From Nigrospora sphaerica (lineage: Eukaryota; Ascomycota; Sordariomycetes; Amphisphaeriales; Apiosporaceae): 64,000 bases of DNA. Location: the NCBI GenBank assembly GCA_018287875.1, contig JAGVVL010000001.1:9176001-9240000 (forward strand). The letters run 5' to 3'. Shown piece by piece: positions 43,471 to 54,600 of the stretch. Within the stretch, counting starts at the first letter, position 1, and every line of letters begins with the position of its first letter. The translations under genes and the position numbers were made by a program. The notes under the pieces are model-generated. The model was not told the DNA's origin. It did not search any database and worked only from the letters and a program-made list of their open reading frames with translations.

Positions 43471-46083
43471 ACGACGTCGTTCTTCTTAGGCAGGCGTGCC
43501 ATCGCTTCATCGCGCTCGTCCTAAGGGGCTCCGGATGGGGGAGACGGTGCGGGGCGGGGCCAGGGCGACGCTCGAGAGGCTGGCGAGCGGGCCCGGTTGA
43601 GCGCCGGCCCGGCCGGCCCTTCTCTGGTGGAACGGCGACTTGTTGGCCCCGCGCGCGTCCGCATGGGTCCGGGTTCGCCCTTCAGCCGGCGGTGTAGCGT
43701 GGAATAAGGTGGGTCACGCCGTAATAGAGGGCCGGTAGGTTCCCGCAGGCGACGAAAGCTGTTCGATAAGGGACTAGATACCGATAGGATCGCTGTCCCC
43801 TGTTGATTGTTAGTCAGTAGGTGGATTTTTATCCCCTCGAGCAGCGGTTTAGGGTGGAGGCGGGAGGGGAGACACTCGTGAAAAGCGGGAGAGGATGAGA
43901 CTTATAGGTTGAGTCGTAGGTGGTATTGAACATGACGAAGCGAAGATCGAGAACGCTCGTGACGCTGGTGGGGGAGGTGAGTGGGAGCAGGACCGTAGCA
44001 GCGAGGCGACGGTGTGGGGGGGAGAAGGTAACTGGAGGCGACGCAGGTCGGGCAGGGGCAGAAGAACGAGGACGGCGTCCCAGGCGATAGAGAGGGCGGC
44101 GCCGTCGTCGGCGGGCGCCTTGCCCCAGGGCCGCCGCGCCGACCCGGAACGCCCGCCACGACTACGGCGTGCAGCCAAAGATACACCCGTATATCGCTAG
44201 CACCGCGAGCTTAGAAAAGTACTGCATTAGCGGGTAGAAGCGCTACACTAACCAGAAGGTCTGTCTTTTTCACGTGATTCCCACTAAAAATCCCTTTCCC
44301 CGTAAGCCACTCGGCCCCCAAGGCTTTTTCCAAGCAAGGGGGGACTTAATACACCATCCACAGCAGCATCTTGTTCGCCGGATCGATATTCCAGTAGTGA
44401 AACCTCAGGAAGCAAGCACAGAACCACTAATAAAACTAGCCCACACTTCCCAAGAGCAGGCGACGCGTCGGACTAAAGTATCCTCGCCCTTAAGCACGTG
44501 GTTTCGTCCCTCCCCAGGCGTGAACACCCCACACACAGATATTAGGCTGTCCATCTAGATTTTTAGCCACGGCTAGCCGGGACCGCACGGAAGCGGAGGA
44601 CGAAGAACCGGCGGTCCCTCGCCTTTGCTTTGGTCGCCAGAACGGTCAAGTTGCCAACACATGGGGGTCACCCTTGACGCCCGGCCGCTAGCGACTTGAT
44701 TAAAGCGATGGGTGCAGCAATCGTCGTCGATCCTACTTGGGTGCCAACCCGAATTTGGAAATTGCCTGCCAATGGTCACGAGACAGGATACGTGTATGTC
44801 TTTACTAATTGATGCGTGGATGGCATCCAGGGTGCAGAACTGGAGGGGTCCTACGTGGTAGACTAGGCCTAATCCGGCAGATAATAGAACAACATATCTG
44901 CTGCCCCTCGCTGCCAGTCCTGGCAGTGAGGCACGCCTTCTTCTACACATCACTTTGACCCCATGCTTCACCTCATAACTGATATACGAACCCTAGATGC
45001 GCTAGAGGGACAATAGAAAAGAACGACGTGGGGGAGAGGTGGAATAATCGGCGTCGCGGAAAGCTGGTTAGGCCATATCCTGTCAAGGGACCCTCCGAAC
45101 CTGTTTAACCTCGTGGCGGGACAGTCCAAAGTGGCAGGGGCAGGGGTTCTGGTACCTACATCACTATCAACCCTTGTGCTTCCCAGTCGCTGTTCAGCAC
45201 CACTCGCAACGCCAGTAGGGCCAGCAATATTTAGGGTAGCGAGTACTGCGGCGCTAAGTCTAGCAGCAAGGCCCAAGTTTAGCAGCGGCGCCAGGGTCTA
45301 GCAGTAGCGGCGCCAGCAGCGGCGCCAACTACCAGCTGCCTGTATCAACCCCCCTTCCAATCGCACTCAGACGCGACTCGGTGCACTCCGTCGTCGTAGC
45401 AGGGACACCGAGGCAGAATAGCGCCTTTCTTTTCTGGGCTCCGGATGGGACAGCGGGTCTTGGTCCTGGGCGGGGAGCCTTGGAAAGGTGGCTGACTTCC
45501 GCGTTTACCAGCAGTAACGACACAGACACGTCATTTGTGCTGTCCCGGCCAAGAATCAATCACCCCATGAAGTGGCGATGGCATCTTTCTGCATGTTCGT
45601 GGTATATCTACCGGCTTGCACGCCGAGGCCACGGGAGGCACCATTGGTTTGAATACACTTACTTCCTGGCATGGTCATGTCACGGCGACGAGTCCCGCGT
45701 ACCGAGGCAAACGCATAAAAGTGTCGCCAACCTCCCTGGTACGGAAGAAGAAGGTTGTCTGCGCTATCCGGTACGGCGGTCAAAATGGAGTACTACAAGC
45801 ACGGGACTGGACGCTCTGCTGAAATATGCGACCGTTCACCCTCAGGAGCTTACACGGGCAGAAGCGGCCTGTAGAACCCCATTTCCGGCGGCCGTTTATG
45901 AAGTGGGCTTGGGGGCGGTGTCTCGAGCCGTGCCTAGTCTGGGTCAAGCTTACTTCAACTACATCAATGACAGCAATGGCGGGAGACGGCGGGTGGAGGG
46001 AAGACGTCCACGGCTTAACCTTGGTAGCCGGCGAAAAGGGTATATTACCTTGATCCAATATGGGTGTGCACACTGACCCGCAC
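43471..46083. other. GC-rich stretch without supported gene
   Basis: Reading frames of 60-230 codons exist (for example 45381-46076 plus) but have no domain, signal peptide or splice support, and part of that one overlaps the 3' end of the Mre11-Rad50 fusion. 43500-44200 is very GC-rich and could hold more of the decayed NRPS. Nothing further was recognised. Confidence 0.45.
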
Positions 46084-46084
46084 A

Positions 46085-49000
46085 TCACAAATCCATCTTG
46101 ACGACGATCTCGGTGCTGCGGCCCTCGCGGCGCGCCTCGAGGATGACATGGGCCGGGGCCCCCTCGGTGGCGTCGCCCTCCTCGGCCTGGGCAATCTTGA
46201 CCATGAGCTCGCTGTGTGTGACGACGGCGACAAAGTCCATACTGCCCATGAGGTGCCGGCACCAGCGCACGACGACGGCCTGGCCCGCAGAGTCGAGGCT
46301 GTCAAAAACCTCGTCCACCAGGATGTAGCGGGCCCGGTGCGCCCCGCGCGCCTGGCTGACCTGGAGCAGGGCGAAGAACAGCGCGAGGTCGATGCGCTTG
46401 CGCTCTCCGCCGCTGCGCTTCGCATATGCCAGCGAGGACCCGACGCCCAGCGAACCGTCGAGCAGCGGCGCTGTCTTCTCCCGGCCCGACGGCGGCAACA
46501 TCGCGTCAGAGCCCGCGTCGGACGGCAAATTGGCGGCAAAGAGAGACCGCAGCATCCCCGACGCCACCTCGCGCGTGTGACGCGTGTCTTCATACAACAC
46601 CGCCAAGATCTGCGTCGCGATGGCATTCACCTCCTCGAGGCTCTGCTCCAACACGTAGCCGCGGAAATTGGTGCTGCTCTCCTTGGAACGACGCTTCGAG
46701 AAGGCCGATTCCCAAAAGGCAAACAGCTCGCGCGCCGACGCCAAGCTTTCTGCCATGTCGTCCAGCGCCGCCAATTGGTCCGCCAACTTCTTGCGCGATG
46801 AAATCTCTTCCTCGATGAGCCTTTTGTACGTCGCCATGTCGTTTTGTGTGCTGTTCCGGGAATCCTGCAGCTGCCGCAAGCTTTGTGTAAAGGCCAGGGT
46901 GGTCTTCTCCTGTTCTTTCTTGAGCTCCTGCCACCGCCTGTTGGCCTCATCGAGCTTTTGCTGGTACCGCGCCAGCTTGCCTTGCCACGCTGCCTGTTCC
47001 GACGTAGTCTTCGCCAGTTGCTGTGCTGCCACGCCAAACTCTGCCTTGATAGCGTCGGCCCTGTCCGAAGGAATCTCCTTCAAGGTGTCAGTGGCGTGCT
47101 GCTCTGACACGCCATGTCGCTCGGCCACCACCGTCGTTACTTTGTCAAGCAACTGCGTGGCCTCATCGAGGTTGCCGCTGCTAGTAGCGACGGCCTTCTG
47201 CAGAGCCTCCGATTCATCCTGGTGACGCTGCTGTTGTTGTCGATCTTCAAAGGCCGCGCGGGTAGCGTGAATCCGGGTGTTGAACCATTCTACGCACCCA
47301 AAGCAGAAGTACCCGAGGCTCGTCATGACTCGACGATACCACGGGCTCGCATTGGACCGGTCTGCACAGTCGGACTGACTACCCCCCTTAGTGGAAAGCC
47401 GGAGCCGGTGTTGTATGGGGTCCAAATGGCCGATGATTCGTGAAACCAGACGACCCTGCCAAGTGGAGGGTTGAGGTGCCGCATTCATGTTGCGCACCAG
47501 GGCGGCCTGGGCGTCTCGCATCCGATGCTTCTTTTCGAGGATTTTGGTTTCAGCCAACAGGCGCTCACGGTCGACAGCGATCCGCAGGTCAGCTCCCCGT
47601 GCGAGTTCTGCCAGCACAGCCATTTGGTCCCGCTGTTCGCGACAAACCTTATCTAAGCGGAAAAGGTTTGCCTCGATCTCGTACTTGATCATCGGATCCT
47701 CTCGGTCCTTCTGTAATTTGTCCCGCTCCGCGGCCATCCGCCTCTCGGCTTTTTCTTGGTTGCCTTGCACCATCACGAGGCCCTTGGAAATCTTTTCGTC
47801 TTCGCGTCGCAGGGTATTCTGCTTCTCTTTGAAGCCGTCAACCCTCGTGTCAATGTGTTTCATGGTGCGCTTGAGTGCTTCGCGTTCATTTTCCAGCGGA
47901 GTCTTATCCGAGTCGAGCTCCTTTAGCATCTGCCGCGACGCGTTCCCGTAGTGCTCGACTGCCGAAAGGCCCAGCGTGGATTCAATCAGATCCCTGCGCT
48001 GGATGGGCGTGGCGCCAAGAAAACCCGCCGCGCTCTCGGGGCCAAGAATGACGGTCCTCACATAGGTATCGTAATCCGTGCCAAGAAGGTCGTCGAGAGC
48101 TTCCTGTGTGGCTCGGGCGTCGCCTTTCTCGAGCTGCGGCTGGATTTTCCCATGGCGCGACACGACGACACGGTTTGCAAACTCGCGATGTTTCCGATAC
48201 CGCGTAATGCTGTAGCCGTTCTCGAACGTGACGCTGACGCAGCAATCCCGACCCGCATCGTCGTTGACGACGTCATTGACTGAGAGGCCTGCTCGCATAC
48301 AGCGACCGAACTGACTCCAGACCAAAGCCTCGAAGATCGTGCTCTTTCCCGCGCCATTGGCCCCGATGACAAAGGCTAGTCCGTGAGGCAAGGCTTGGAA
48401 GTCCAGGGTGACGGTCTCGCGGATGCCAAGAAAGTTGGTAATGGTTAGCGTCTGCAGCTTGGCATTGAAAACGTGCCTCGCATCTGTACCGGCTTCCGGC
48501 GCAACGGTGGCTGATGTAGTAGGAGTTGCCGCTGAAGCCAAAACCTGGTTGTACCCCATGGAAAAGTCCCCGTCGGTCGAATGTTGAATCAAGGTATGTC
48601 CGATGCGGAGCAGCACGTCACGACGGTCTTCTAAAGTCTCGCCGAGTGTCAAGTTGGACAGGAACTGTTCGGCGAGGCCTGTAAAATCCAGAGGCTGAAC
48701 CCGCTCGACCTGTTCGTCTGACACGCTCGCAGTCGCGGCAGGTTCGTCGACGTACCCGCAAGGGTCTTTCCGATCCGAGGCCGAGGTCTCTGGCGCCGCC
48801 GCCGCCTCGGTGTCTTGGGCCGGCATGGTGGCACCCAGCCCTCGGATGATTTGGGGGTTGGCCGCGCTTCGAGACGGGGCCATGGGGTTCCAGTTCCGTA
48901 CACTGCGGGTGCCCAGAGAGAGTAGCGCGTCGCGTGCGGATGCGTGTTGGAACGTCGAGCGATGACCGAGCAGCATGACATCCTTGCCCTCCACGGCGGC

Positions 49001-49873
49001 CGGCTCGACGCGGCCGCGGAGGACATCGTCGATTGGGACCGTGATGAAATGGACGCCATGCGGGTTCAAAATGAGCTCATGGCTGAGAGTTTCGGGGTCC
49101 AGCAGCACGACTCCGCGCTTTTCGTCGCAGGCGTCGGACCAGGTCAACTGATGGGGTGCGCCGAGGTAGGTGACGCTCCCGTCAAGACGGGAGGCGTCAT
49201 CGGCGGGGAGCTTCTTCCTGGCGTCCTGCAACATGGTCTGGTGGCTGTGGAAGTGGCCGGTAAAGGTTCTCGCCAAGGAAGCAAAGTTGGCGGGGCCGGT
49301 CAAGCCTCGGTAGGTGAAGGGAAAGTTGGTTTGGCCAAGCAGGGGATCGATGACATGGCGCTGCATGACGGCTTTGTGGAGGGCGAGGTGGGCAAAGCCG
49401 ACGGTCTCGCGGGCGTCGGTGGGGTCGAGACGAGACACGGCGGCCGTCAGCTCCCGCTGGTCCTCGCGGAAGGGCAGGGTCAGCACGCGGCGGCCGTCCC
49501 AATCGTGCGTCGCCACATCGGCGTGAAGCGTGACAAAGGGGGCCAGGCGGCGCATATGCAAGGCATCGAGGGCCGAGGTGGCATACTCGCGCTTGTAAGC
49601 CAGGTCATGGTTGCCCAGGATGACATTGACGTGCGGCACTTGGTCGCTCAACTGGCCCAGGAAGCGGTAGCAGGCCGACAACACTTGGGTGGACTGGGTG
49701 GTGCGGCTGGTGAGCAGGTCGCCGCAGATGACGACGCGGCGAATGTCGTAGCGCTGGGGCAACGAGGCAATCCACTGCGTCGTTTGCGTGATGCGGTCCA
49801 GGTCACGCGGGCGGAAGTGGACGTCGCTGAGGAGCAGCCATCGTGCCGTCGACGACGCCAGGTTCGCGCGCAT
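46085..49873 (-). CDS. Mre11/SbcD nuclease - Rad50/SbcC ATPase fusion protein
   Basis: One intronless frame of 1262 residues. Residues 1 to about 290 are a calcineurin-like phosphoesterase with the Mre11/SbcD motifs DVH (17-19), GD (51-52), GNHD (87-90), a His in the FAHLALH segment (160-166) and GHFH (206-209). These are expected to bind two Mn ions for exo/endonuclease action on DNA ends. About 396-430 may be the helical part that clasps the ATPase coil; 431-470 is a linker. The Rad50/SbcC ATPase follows: Walker A GANGAGKST (504-512), coiled coil about 655-795, a CFGC CXXC motif (857-860, 47294-47305) at the turn, returning coil about 866-1060, signature SGGERKR (1154-1160), Walker B YILVDE (1183-1188), D-loop SLD (1192-1194) and H-loop His1220. 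Eukaryotic Mre11 and Rad50 are normally separate proteins; this one is shorter, without the Mre11 C-terminal DNA-binding arms, and looks closer to SbcCD or phage gp46/gp47. No localisation signal was identified. The TauD gene lies 388 bp upstream on the same strand. I am confident of the domains; the cellular role (DNA end processing, mitochondrial or nuclear) is inferred. Confidence 0.93.
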   Translation of the reverse strand: MRANLASSTARWLLLSDVHFRPRDLDRITQTTQWIASLPQRYDIRRVVICGDLLTSRTTQSTQVLSACYRFLGQLSDQVPHVNVILGNHDLAYKREYATSALDALHMRRLAPFVTLHADVATHDWDGRRVLTLPFREDQRELTAAVSRLDPTDARETVGFAHLALHKAVMQRHVIDPLLGQTNFPFTYRGLTGPANFASLARTFTGHFHSHQTMLQDARKKLPADDASRLDGSVTYLGAPHQLTWSDACDEKRGVVLLDPETLSHELILNPHGVHFITVPIDDVLRGRVEPAAVEGKDVMLLGHRSTFQHASARDALLSLGTRSVRNWNPMAPSRSAANPQIIRGLGATMPAQDTEAAAAPETSASDRKDPCGYVDEPAATASVSDEQVERVQPLDFTGLAEQFLSNLTLGETLEDRRDVLLRIGHTLIQHSTDGDFSMGYNQVLASAATPTTSATVAPEAGTDARHVFNAKLQTLTITNFLGIRETVTLDFQALPHGLAFVIGANGAGKSTIFEALVWSQFGRCMRAGLSVNDVVNDDAGRDCCVSVTFENGYSITRYRKHREFANRVVVSRHGKIQPQLEKGDARATQEALDDLLGTDYDTYVRTVILGPESAAGFLGATPIQRRDLIESTLGLSAVEHYGNASRQMLKELDSDKTPLENEREALKRTMKHIDTRVDGFKEKQNTLRREDEKISKGLVMVQGNQEKAERRMAAERDKLQKDREDPMIKYEIEANLFRLDKVCREQRDQMAVLAELARGADLRIAVDRERLLAETKILEKKHRMRDAQAALVRNMNAAPQPSTWQGRLVSRIIGHLDPIQHRLRLSTKGGSQSDCADRSNASPWYRRVMTSLGYFCFGCVEWFNTRIHATRAAFEDRQQQQRHQDESEALQKAVATSSGNLDEATQLLDKVTTVVAERHGVSEQHATDTLKEIPSDRADAIKAEFGVAAQQLAKTTSEQAAWQGKLARYQQKLDEANRRWQELKKEQEKTTLAFTQSLRQLQDSRNSTQNDMATYKRLIEEEISSRKKLADQLAALDDMAESLASARELFAFWESAFSKRRSKESSTNFRGYVLEQSLEEVNAIATQILAVLYEDTRHTREVASGMLRSLFAANLPSDAGSDAMLPPSGREKTAPLLDGSLGVGSSLAYAKRSGGERKRIDLALFFALLQVSQARGAHRARYILVDEVFDSLDSAGQAVVVRWCRHLMGSMDFVAVVTHSELMVKIAQAEEGDATEGAPAHVILEARREGRSTEIVVKMDL

Positions 49874-50260
49874 TGATAGAGGAAACCCGGGGCGATGGCA
49901 GCGACGGAATGGGGAGTCGTGACAAGCCCGTTTTGGTTGGCTGTGCCGTCATTGATTCCACGTGAAGATTCGGTGCAGAAATGTGCTGTGGCTCAGCATG
50001 GCTTGGTGCCGGATAGTGCTTGCCCGGTTACTGCCCACGCCGGTCGTGGTTATTCCTTCCCGCGTCCCCCACCCCCGCGTTTTAGAGCACTTGGGTACCC
50101 ATAAGTGGTACCTAAGCTTGCCCCGGACGTAGGAAGTCAGCAAGTTCCCTGACGACCCTAGGTACTTTTACCTTGCCGTGCCACCGCGCTGATTATAATG
50201 AAAACCAGTATAATTGTTTCTGTCAATCGCTACTTCCATCCGTACAACGCTTTCATGACC

Positions 50261-51593
50261 CTACGCCTTAAAGGACGTCTCGTACGGCGGCTCCGCCTGC
50301 GGTGTGATGCGCGCCAGGTGCCTTCGCTGCCCGCTCTGCCAGTCGACCAGGGCCGAATGCTGGGTGACGCGGTTATCCCACACGACGACGGTGCCCTCCT
50401 CCCACTTTACGCGCGCCTGGAAATCCGCACCGTAGGCGAGGTGGTCGTACAGGAACTTGAGGAGGGCATCCGACTCCTCTTTTTTCATGCCCACGATGTC
50501 GCGCGTGACTGCGAAGGCGGCGTGTGAATAGGACTTCTTCGCCGTCTCCGGTCGGCGGGGGAAAGAGGGGGGGGGGGGGAGAGGGGGATGCATAGGTATG
50601 AGGTAGGTACCTAGGTACCTAGGTATGTGGGGAAAGAGGGCTGTACTCACATTGCGGATTCACGTAGAGGGCCTTCTCGCCCGTCACGGGATGCGTGCGC
50701 ACGATGGGGTGCGCGTGGGTGACGGGGGCGCGTCGCACGATGCCGCCGCGGGCCAGCGAGGCGGCGGCCTGTTCGTGCCCCGAGTGCGTCGCGCGGAGCC
50801 CGTGCAGACGCTCGCGGAAGAGCGGGCTCAGGCGGTTGTAGGCCTCGGCGGCGTTGACGAACAGCGTGTCGCCGCCCGCGTCGGGCTTGTCGAAGATGTA
50901 CAGGAAGGTCGTGCCCGGCGGCTGCGCCTCGTACGACACGTCCGAGTGCCACGCCACCGAGCTCGTCCGCGTCGCGAAGAACTCTTCGGCGCTCTTGTCG
51001 CCCTCGCCGCGGTGCACCAGGTGGATTTCGGGGTAGCCCGCCGGCGCCCCCGACGCCGGGTGGCAGTGGTGCCGTCCGAAGTACGCGCCGAAGTCGAGCG
51101 CCTCTGGAATCGGCAGCTCCTTGAAGTCCTGGTCCCGGAACGCCACCACCTTGCGCTCCGCTACGAAGCGGGCCAGCTGATCCTTGCCCGCGTTGCTCAG
51201 TGAGCTGAGCTGGACGCCTCGGACTTCGGTTCCGATAGACGGCGTGAGGTCGCTTCTTCTCACTCCCTGGCCCAGGAGCTCGGGAAAGGACGGGTCGGCA
51301 TCATTGCCGTGGTCGTAGTGCTCAAAGGGCTCGAGAGGGGGAAACTTCTGCTCGGGGTCCCATGTCGGGAGGTAGTGAGGGTACTGTGTTACGATCCCTA
51401 CTGTCAGCATCCCCTCGTCCTCGGCTGTTCCGCCTCTGCTCCCGCACCGCCACATCCATACCTTGGCCCCGTTCTTACCCTCCTCCACCTCCTTCGAGTA
51501 TTTTGTGGGGGAGAGCTCTTTGTAAGCACCGAATTGCTTGGGCGCCTGCAGCGTCAGCTGGGGCTCAACCAGTGTGGTCGTCGTTGATGACAT
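50261..51593 (-). CDS. TauD/TfdA-family Fe(II)/2-oxoglutarate dioxygenase (3 exons)
   Basis: Joining 51593-51462, 51383-50651 and 50508-50261 gives 370 residues. Intron 1 (51384-51461, 78 bp, GTATGG...ACACAG) is a multiple of three without a stop, so unspliced it would only add 26 residues; splicing joins GKNGAK to YPHYLPTW, as in fungal relatives. Intron 2 (50509-50650, 142 bp, GTGAGT...GCAG) holds a run of G on the plus strand and is required to reach the last exon. Iron ligands: the HxD in VAWHSDVSYE and the distal His in VTQHSALVDW; RRHLARITPQ supplies the 2-oxoglutarate-binding Arg. The family uses 2-oxoglutarate and O2 to oxidise sulfonates such as taurine, or related small acids, in the cytosol; the substrate here is unknown. 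ATG 51593 is preferred over 51653 because a TATA box lies only about 30 bp upstream of the latter. Confidence 0.9.
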
Positions 51594-51683
51594 GTTGCGT
51601 GCTGGGTCTTGTGTGGTGCTTGATATCGCTTGTCCCGGGGCCGATTGGGGCATTTCCTCGCAGCGTTGGGGTCTTGCACCGCA

Positions 51684-51693
51684 TTTATTTATA
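51684..51693 (-). promoter_or_regulatory. TATA box of the TauD-type gene
   Basis: TATAAATAAA on the minus strand. The expected transcription start would fall about 25-35 bp downstream, near 51655, which favours the ATG at 51593 as the translation start. Confidence 0.6.
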
Positions 51694-51699
51694 TCCAGC

Positions 51700-54600
51700 C
51701 CTGCTCCCCTGTCCCCGATTCGATTCCGTCATAGTGCCACGCGTGCGGCATCGGGCCCGAGGCCGCCGCAGAACCATACCTATTAGCCGGGCCACCCATC
51801 AGTGCTCAAGCGTCGGTGCAATTGCGACACGACTCGACACTGCCTCAAGTCTCCACAGGAATCTACCAGCAAATCGGGGCATGTCGACGATCCTATCATG
51901 CTCAGACGCCCAGCACGCCATATCAGCACATCAAGGCGTCGTACTCCTACCCCTCCTGGTTGTGGCGGGGTTGATAAGACGATGGCCGTGACGCATTGGC
52001 CGCCTCGACGGAATGTTGTTATTGGAGTCGCAAAGCACGCCATGCGCGGATCCGGCCAACGGCACATGGCCGACGCGTTGTTGCCGACAAAGCTAAATCT
52101 CTTGCTCAAAAGCTGCCGGATTAATCTTGACCTTCATATTCTCGACCCTCCTAGCATTCCATCCACCCGTGCCATAATTGGAACACATGGCTTACATTAA
52201 TTAGCCCAAGCTGGGCTTGCCGAATAACGCAACCTTAGCCCAACCACGAGCCGTCGTGGAGTTGGCAAACATCGAAATGTATGAGCCTCTGTTGCTAAAA
52301 AGAATCCGTTCTGCGGCAAATGTATCCACTTCAATTGTCAGCGTAGTGAAGCTATGATATCGCAGATACACTACCACCTGCCATCCACTCATCTCCGGCC
52401 ATACGCGAGCAAGAAGAACACTGATAGTACGAAATCCCTACTTGCTGCCACGTTGCTGCATATCGTGGCAACAATTATATGGGATACTGACGAGCCTCGA
52501 TGATGTCGTACCTAGGTCGAGACGATTGTGGCGCACGGAACAGGATGTATATACAAGAAAGCAGCTGCCGCATCTATGCATGAGCGAGAAGTGATCGGAG
52601 CTACGACACTGGACTTCTACCTACTTTCTAGGTAGGACTTCAAGTATCATGGCTCCTTCGGCTGCTGGAATTTCCATGGTACCCATGCGCAGAAGTTCAG
52701 CAGCAACTCACGGGAGGGATTTTCGAAGTCCTTCACTATCTAATCGCTTTTTTCTTCCCAAGCAACTTCTTCACCTACCCTTCGACACCCAAGTCCGTTC
52801 TTCCACATACGGAAAGGAACTGAACTCGAGGTAGGAAGGCCTTAAGGGACTTGTCTCTATTTTCTAAACAGAGCTAGGTAGATAGCATCAGTGATGTCTA
52901 GGTATCCTCTCTACCTCTCAGGTCCACCAGTCCTCTTTTATGCCCAAGTCTTCTAGCTCGGGCCGTCCCTCGGATCCTTCTGGAGACGCCAAAGTCCCAC
53001 GCACAATCCAATGTGGCAGATATTGGTGGGTTTATGTCATCTGCCACATCCTTTGGGGTCGATTTCCCAAATGAGACACACCAAGCTCCCTTTTCGGTTT
53101 AGCAAACCATCTCTCGGTACCACAGCTACCATTTTGCACCTGTTTTGAGTGATTACCTATGTCCTTATATTCTCTCTTAAATTAATATCCGTTCAGTGGA
53201 AGAGCAAGCGGAAAGTGCCCTCCTTCACATCAACCTGATGGATACTCTATTAAATGATTCTGCTGCGGCTATGGGTGATGACCGACACTCGCAGCAGGTA
53301 CGGTATACATGGTGCGTACGACGGTTCCGTCGTAATCCCTGCGCCGCTATGCGGGCCGCTTAGATCGAACGGTGGAACGTTCAATGTGGGCCCTTAAGTC
53401 TACCCCCCCTCCCCTTTAAGTGAGGGTGTTACCGCAAGTATTTTGAGCTGAACAGTAGGCAGTCTTAGTGGTGGGGGATATACGCGGGGGGGTCCCTCAT
53501 TTTGGCAGAGCGGTTCGTACAGGTGCCATTAATACCACCGGTAGGCTTCCAAGGTGTCTAGAGGCGTGGGTACTTGAGCCATATTGGCAGCACGCAGGAC
53601 CGAGACGAAATGACTAAGAAGGACCACTGACGTCGTCCGGCTCCGCAGCTTTTGGGCAGATGCGCATTCCGGAATAAATTCCGGCGCCCTCGCCGAGATC
53701 GAAACCCGTACCTTGTCATAATAGCTTGGATATGAAATCGTTCTCGCAAACATCGCCCCTTGACGCGCCGTCTTGTCGGCAGCGCGACTCGGTACTAGAC
53801 CGTAGCGCCAAGTCGGACGAAGATCGGAAGGCATAAGCCCAACTAGACCAAGATCTAGGGCACGTAATGCCCTGGGCAATCGAAAGTCGGCTACGCGGCT
53901 GGCCCACAAGCTGGCCAGGCAGGTCTGACTGGACAAGCATAGGGGTCGAGCCATGAGTGGAGGCTGAGTGAAGGATTGCCATGGTTGTTGTTATCGCGCT
54001 ATCGCGTCGGGACCAGTGAGAATTATCGAATTCGTCTAGAACACAAACCGGCCCTTCACCAGGCCAAATGTTTTCAACGGCCTCCCCACTAGGCGGCCGT
54101 GGGGCAGCGGGGGTGTGGGAGCTCTGGAAGGGGCGTCGGGTAGAGGTTATTGAGTGGATTCGTGATGCAGCACGGTTCTCACAACTGTCGATAGATATCG
54201 GCCGCTCCCCCCGTCTCTCTAGATACAAGCTACGGAGCCCGCGAGGCTCAGTTTTCGTTCAGAATGAGCCCATACTGCCCAGCCACGGGTCTGGATCGTG
54301 CCAAGCGGCTGAGACGCCCGCCCTGGGCTGAATAAGCTCGCAACCCCTGGGCCGGATCGGCTTCGGATGGACCTAGCAAGTCGGTCGTTCCGCAAACGAA
54401 ACACGAGGGAAAAAAAGGTAGCGACGCCCTTTCGCAACCGGTAAAGCGATATTCCGGCGGGGAGACGACGGTACGGCCGTCCGATCCCCCGATCTGACTT
54501 GCCAAAGTACGCTAGGAAGACCAGCGACCGGGCTCAAGACGGACGAAGCGACCTGCCACGCACTGCGTTGCACCCCCCTGCGAATTCCGCCCTTTTCAGC

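Noticed and set aside
45381..46076. 231-codon plus frame before the fusion gene
   Set aside because: No domain, no promoter or splice support, Arg/Gly/Ser-rich composition typical of chance frames in GC-rich DNA.
46085..49873. Bacterial contamination as the source of the fused SbcD-SbcC gene
   Set aside because: It lies in one contig with an intron-containing fungal dioxygenase 388 bp away and a fungal 7-TM gene further on; no bacterial-type neighbours or ribosome-binding site.
48944..49876. 310-codon plus frame, and the plus frame 46064-46801
   Set aside because: Antisense to the Mre11-Rad50 fusion in GC-rich DNA; no domain, and codon pattern is explained by the real gene.
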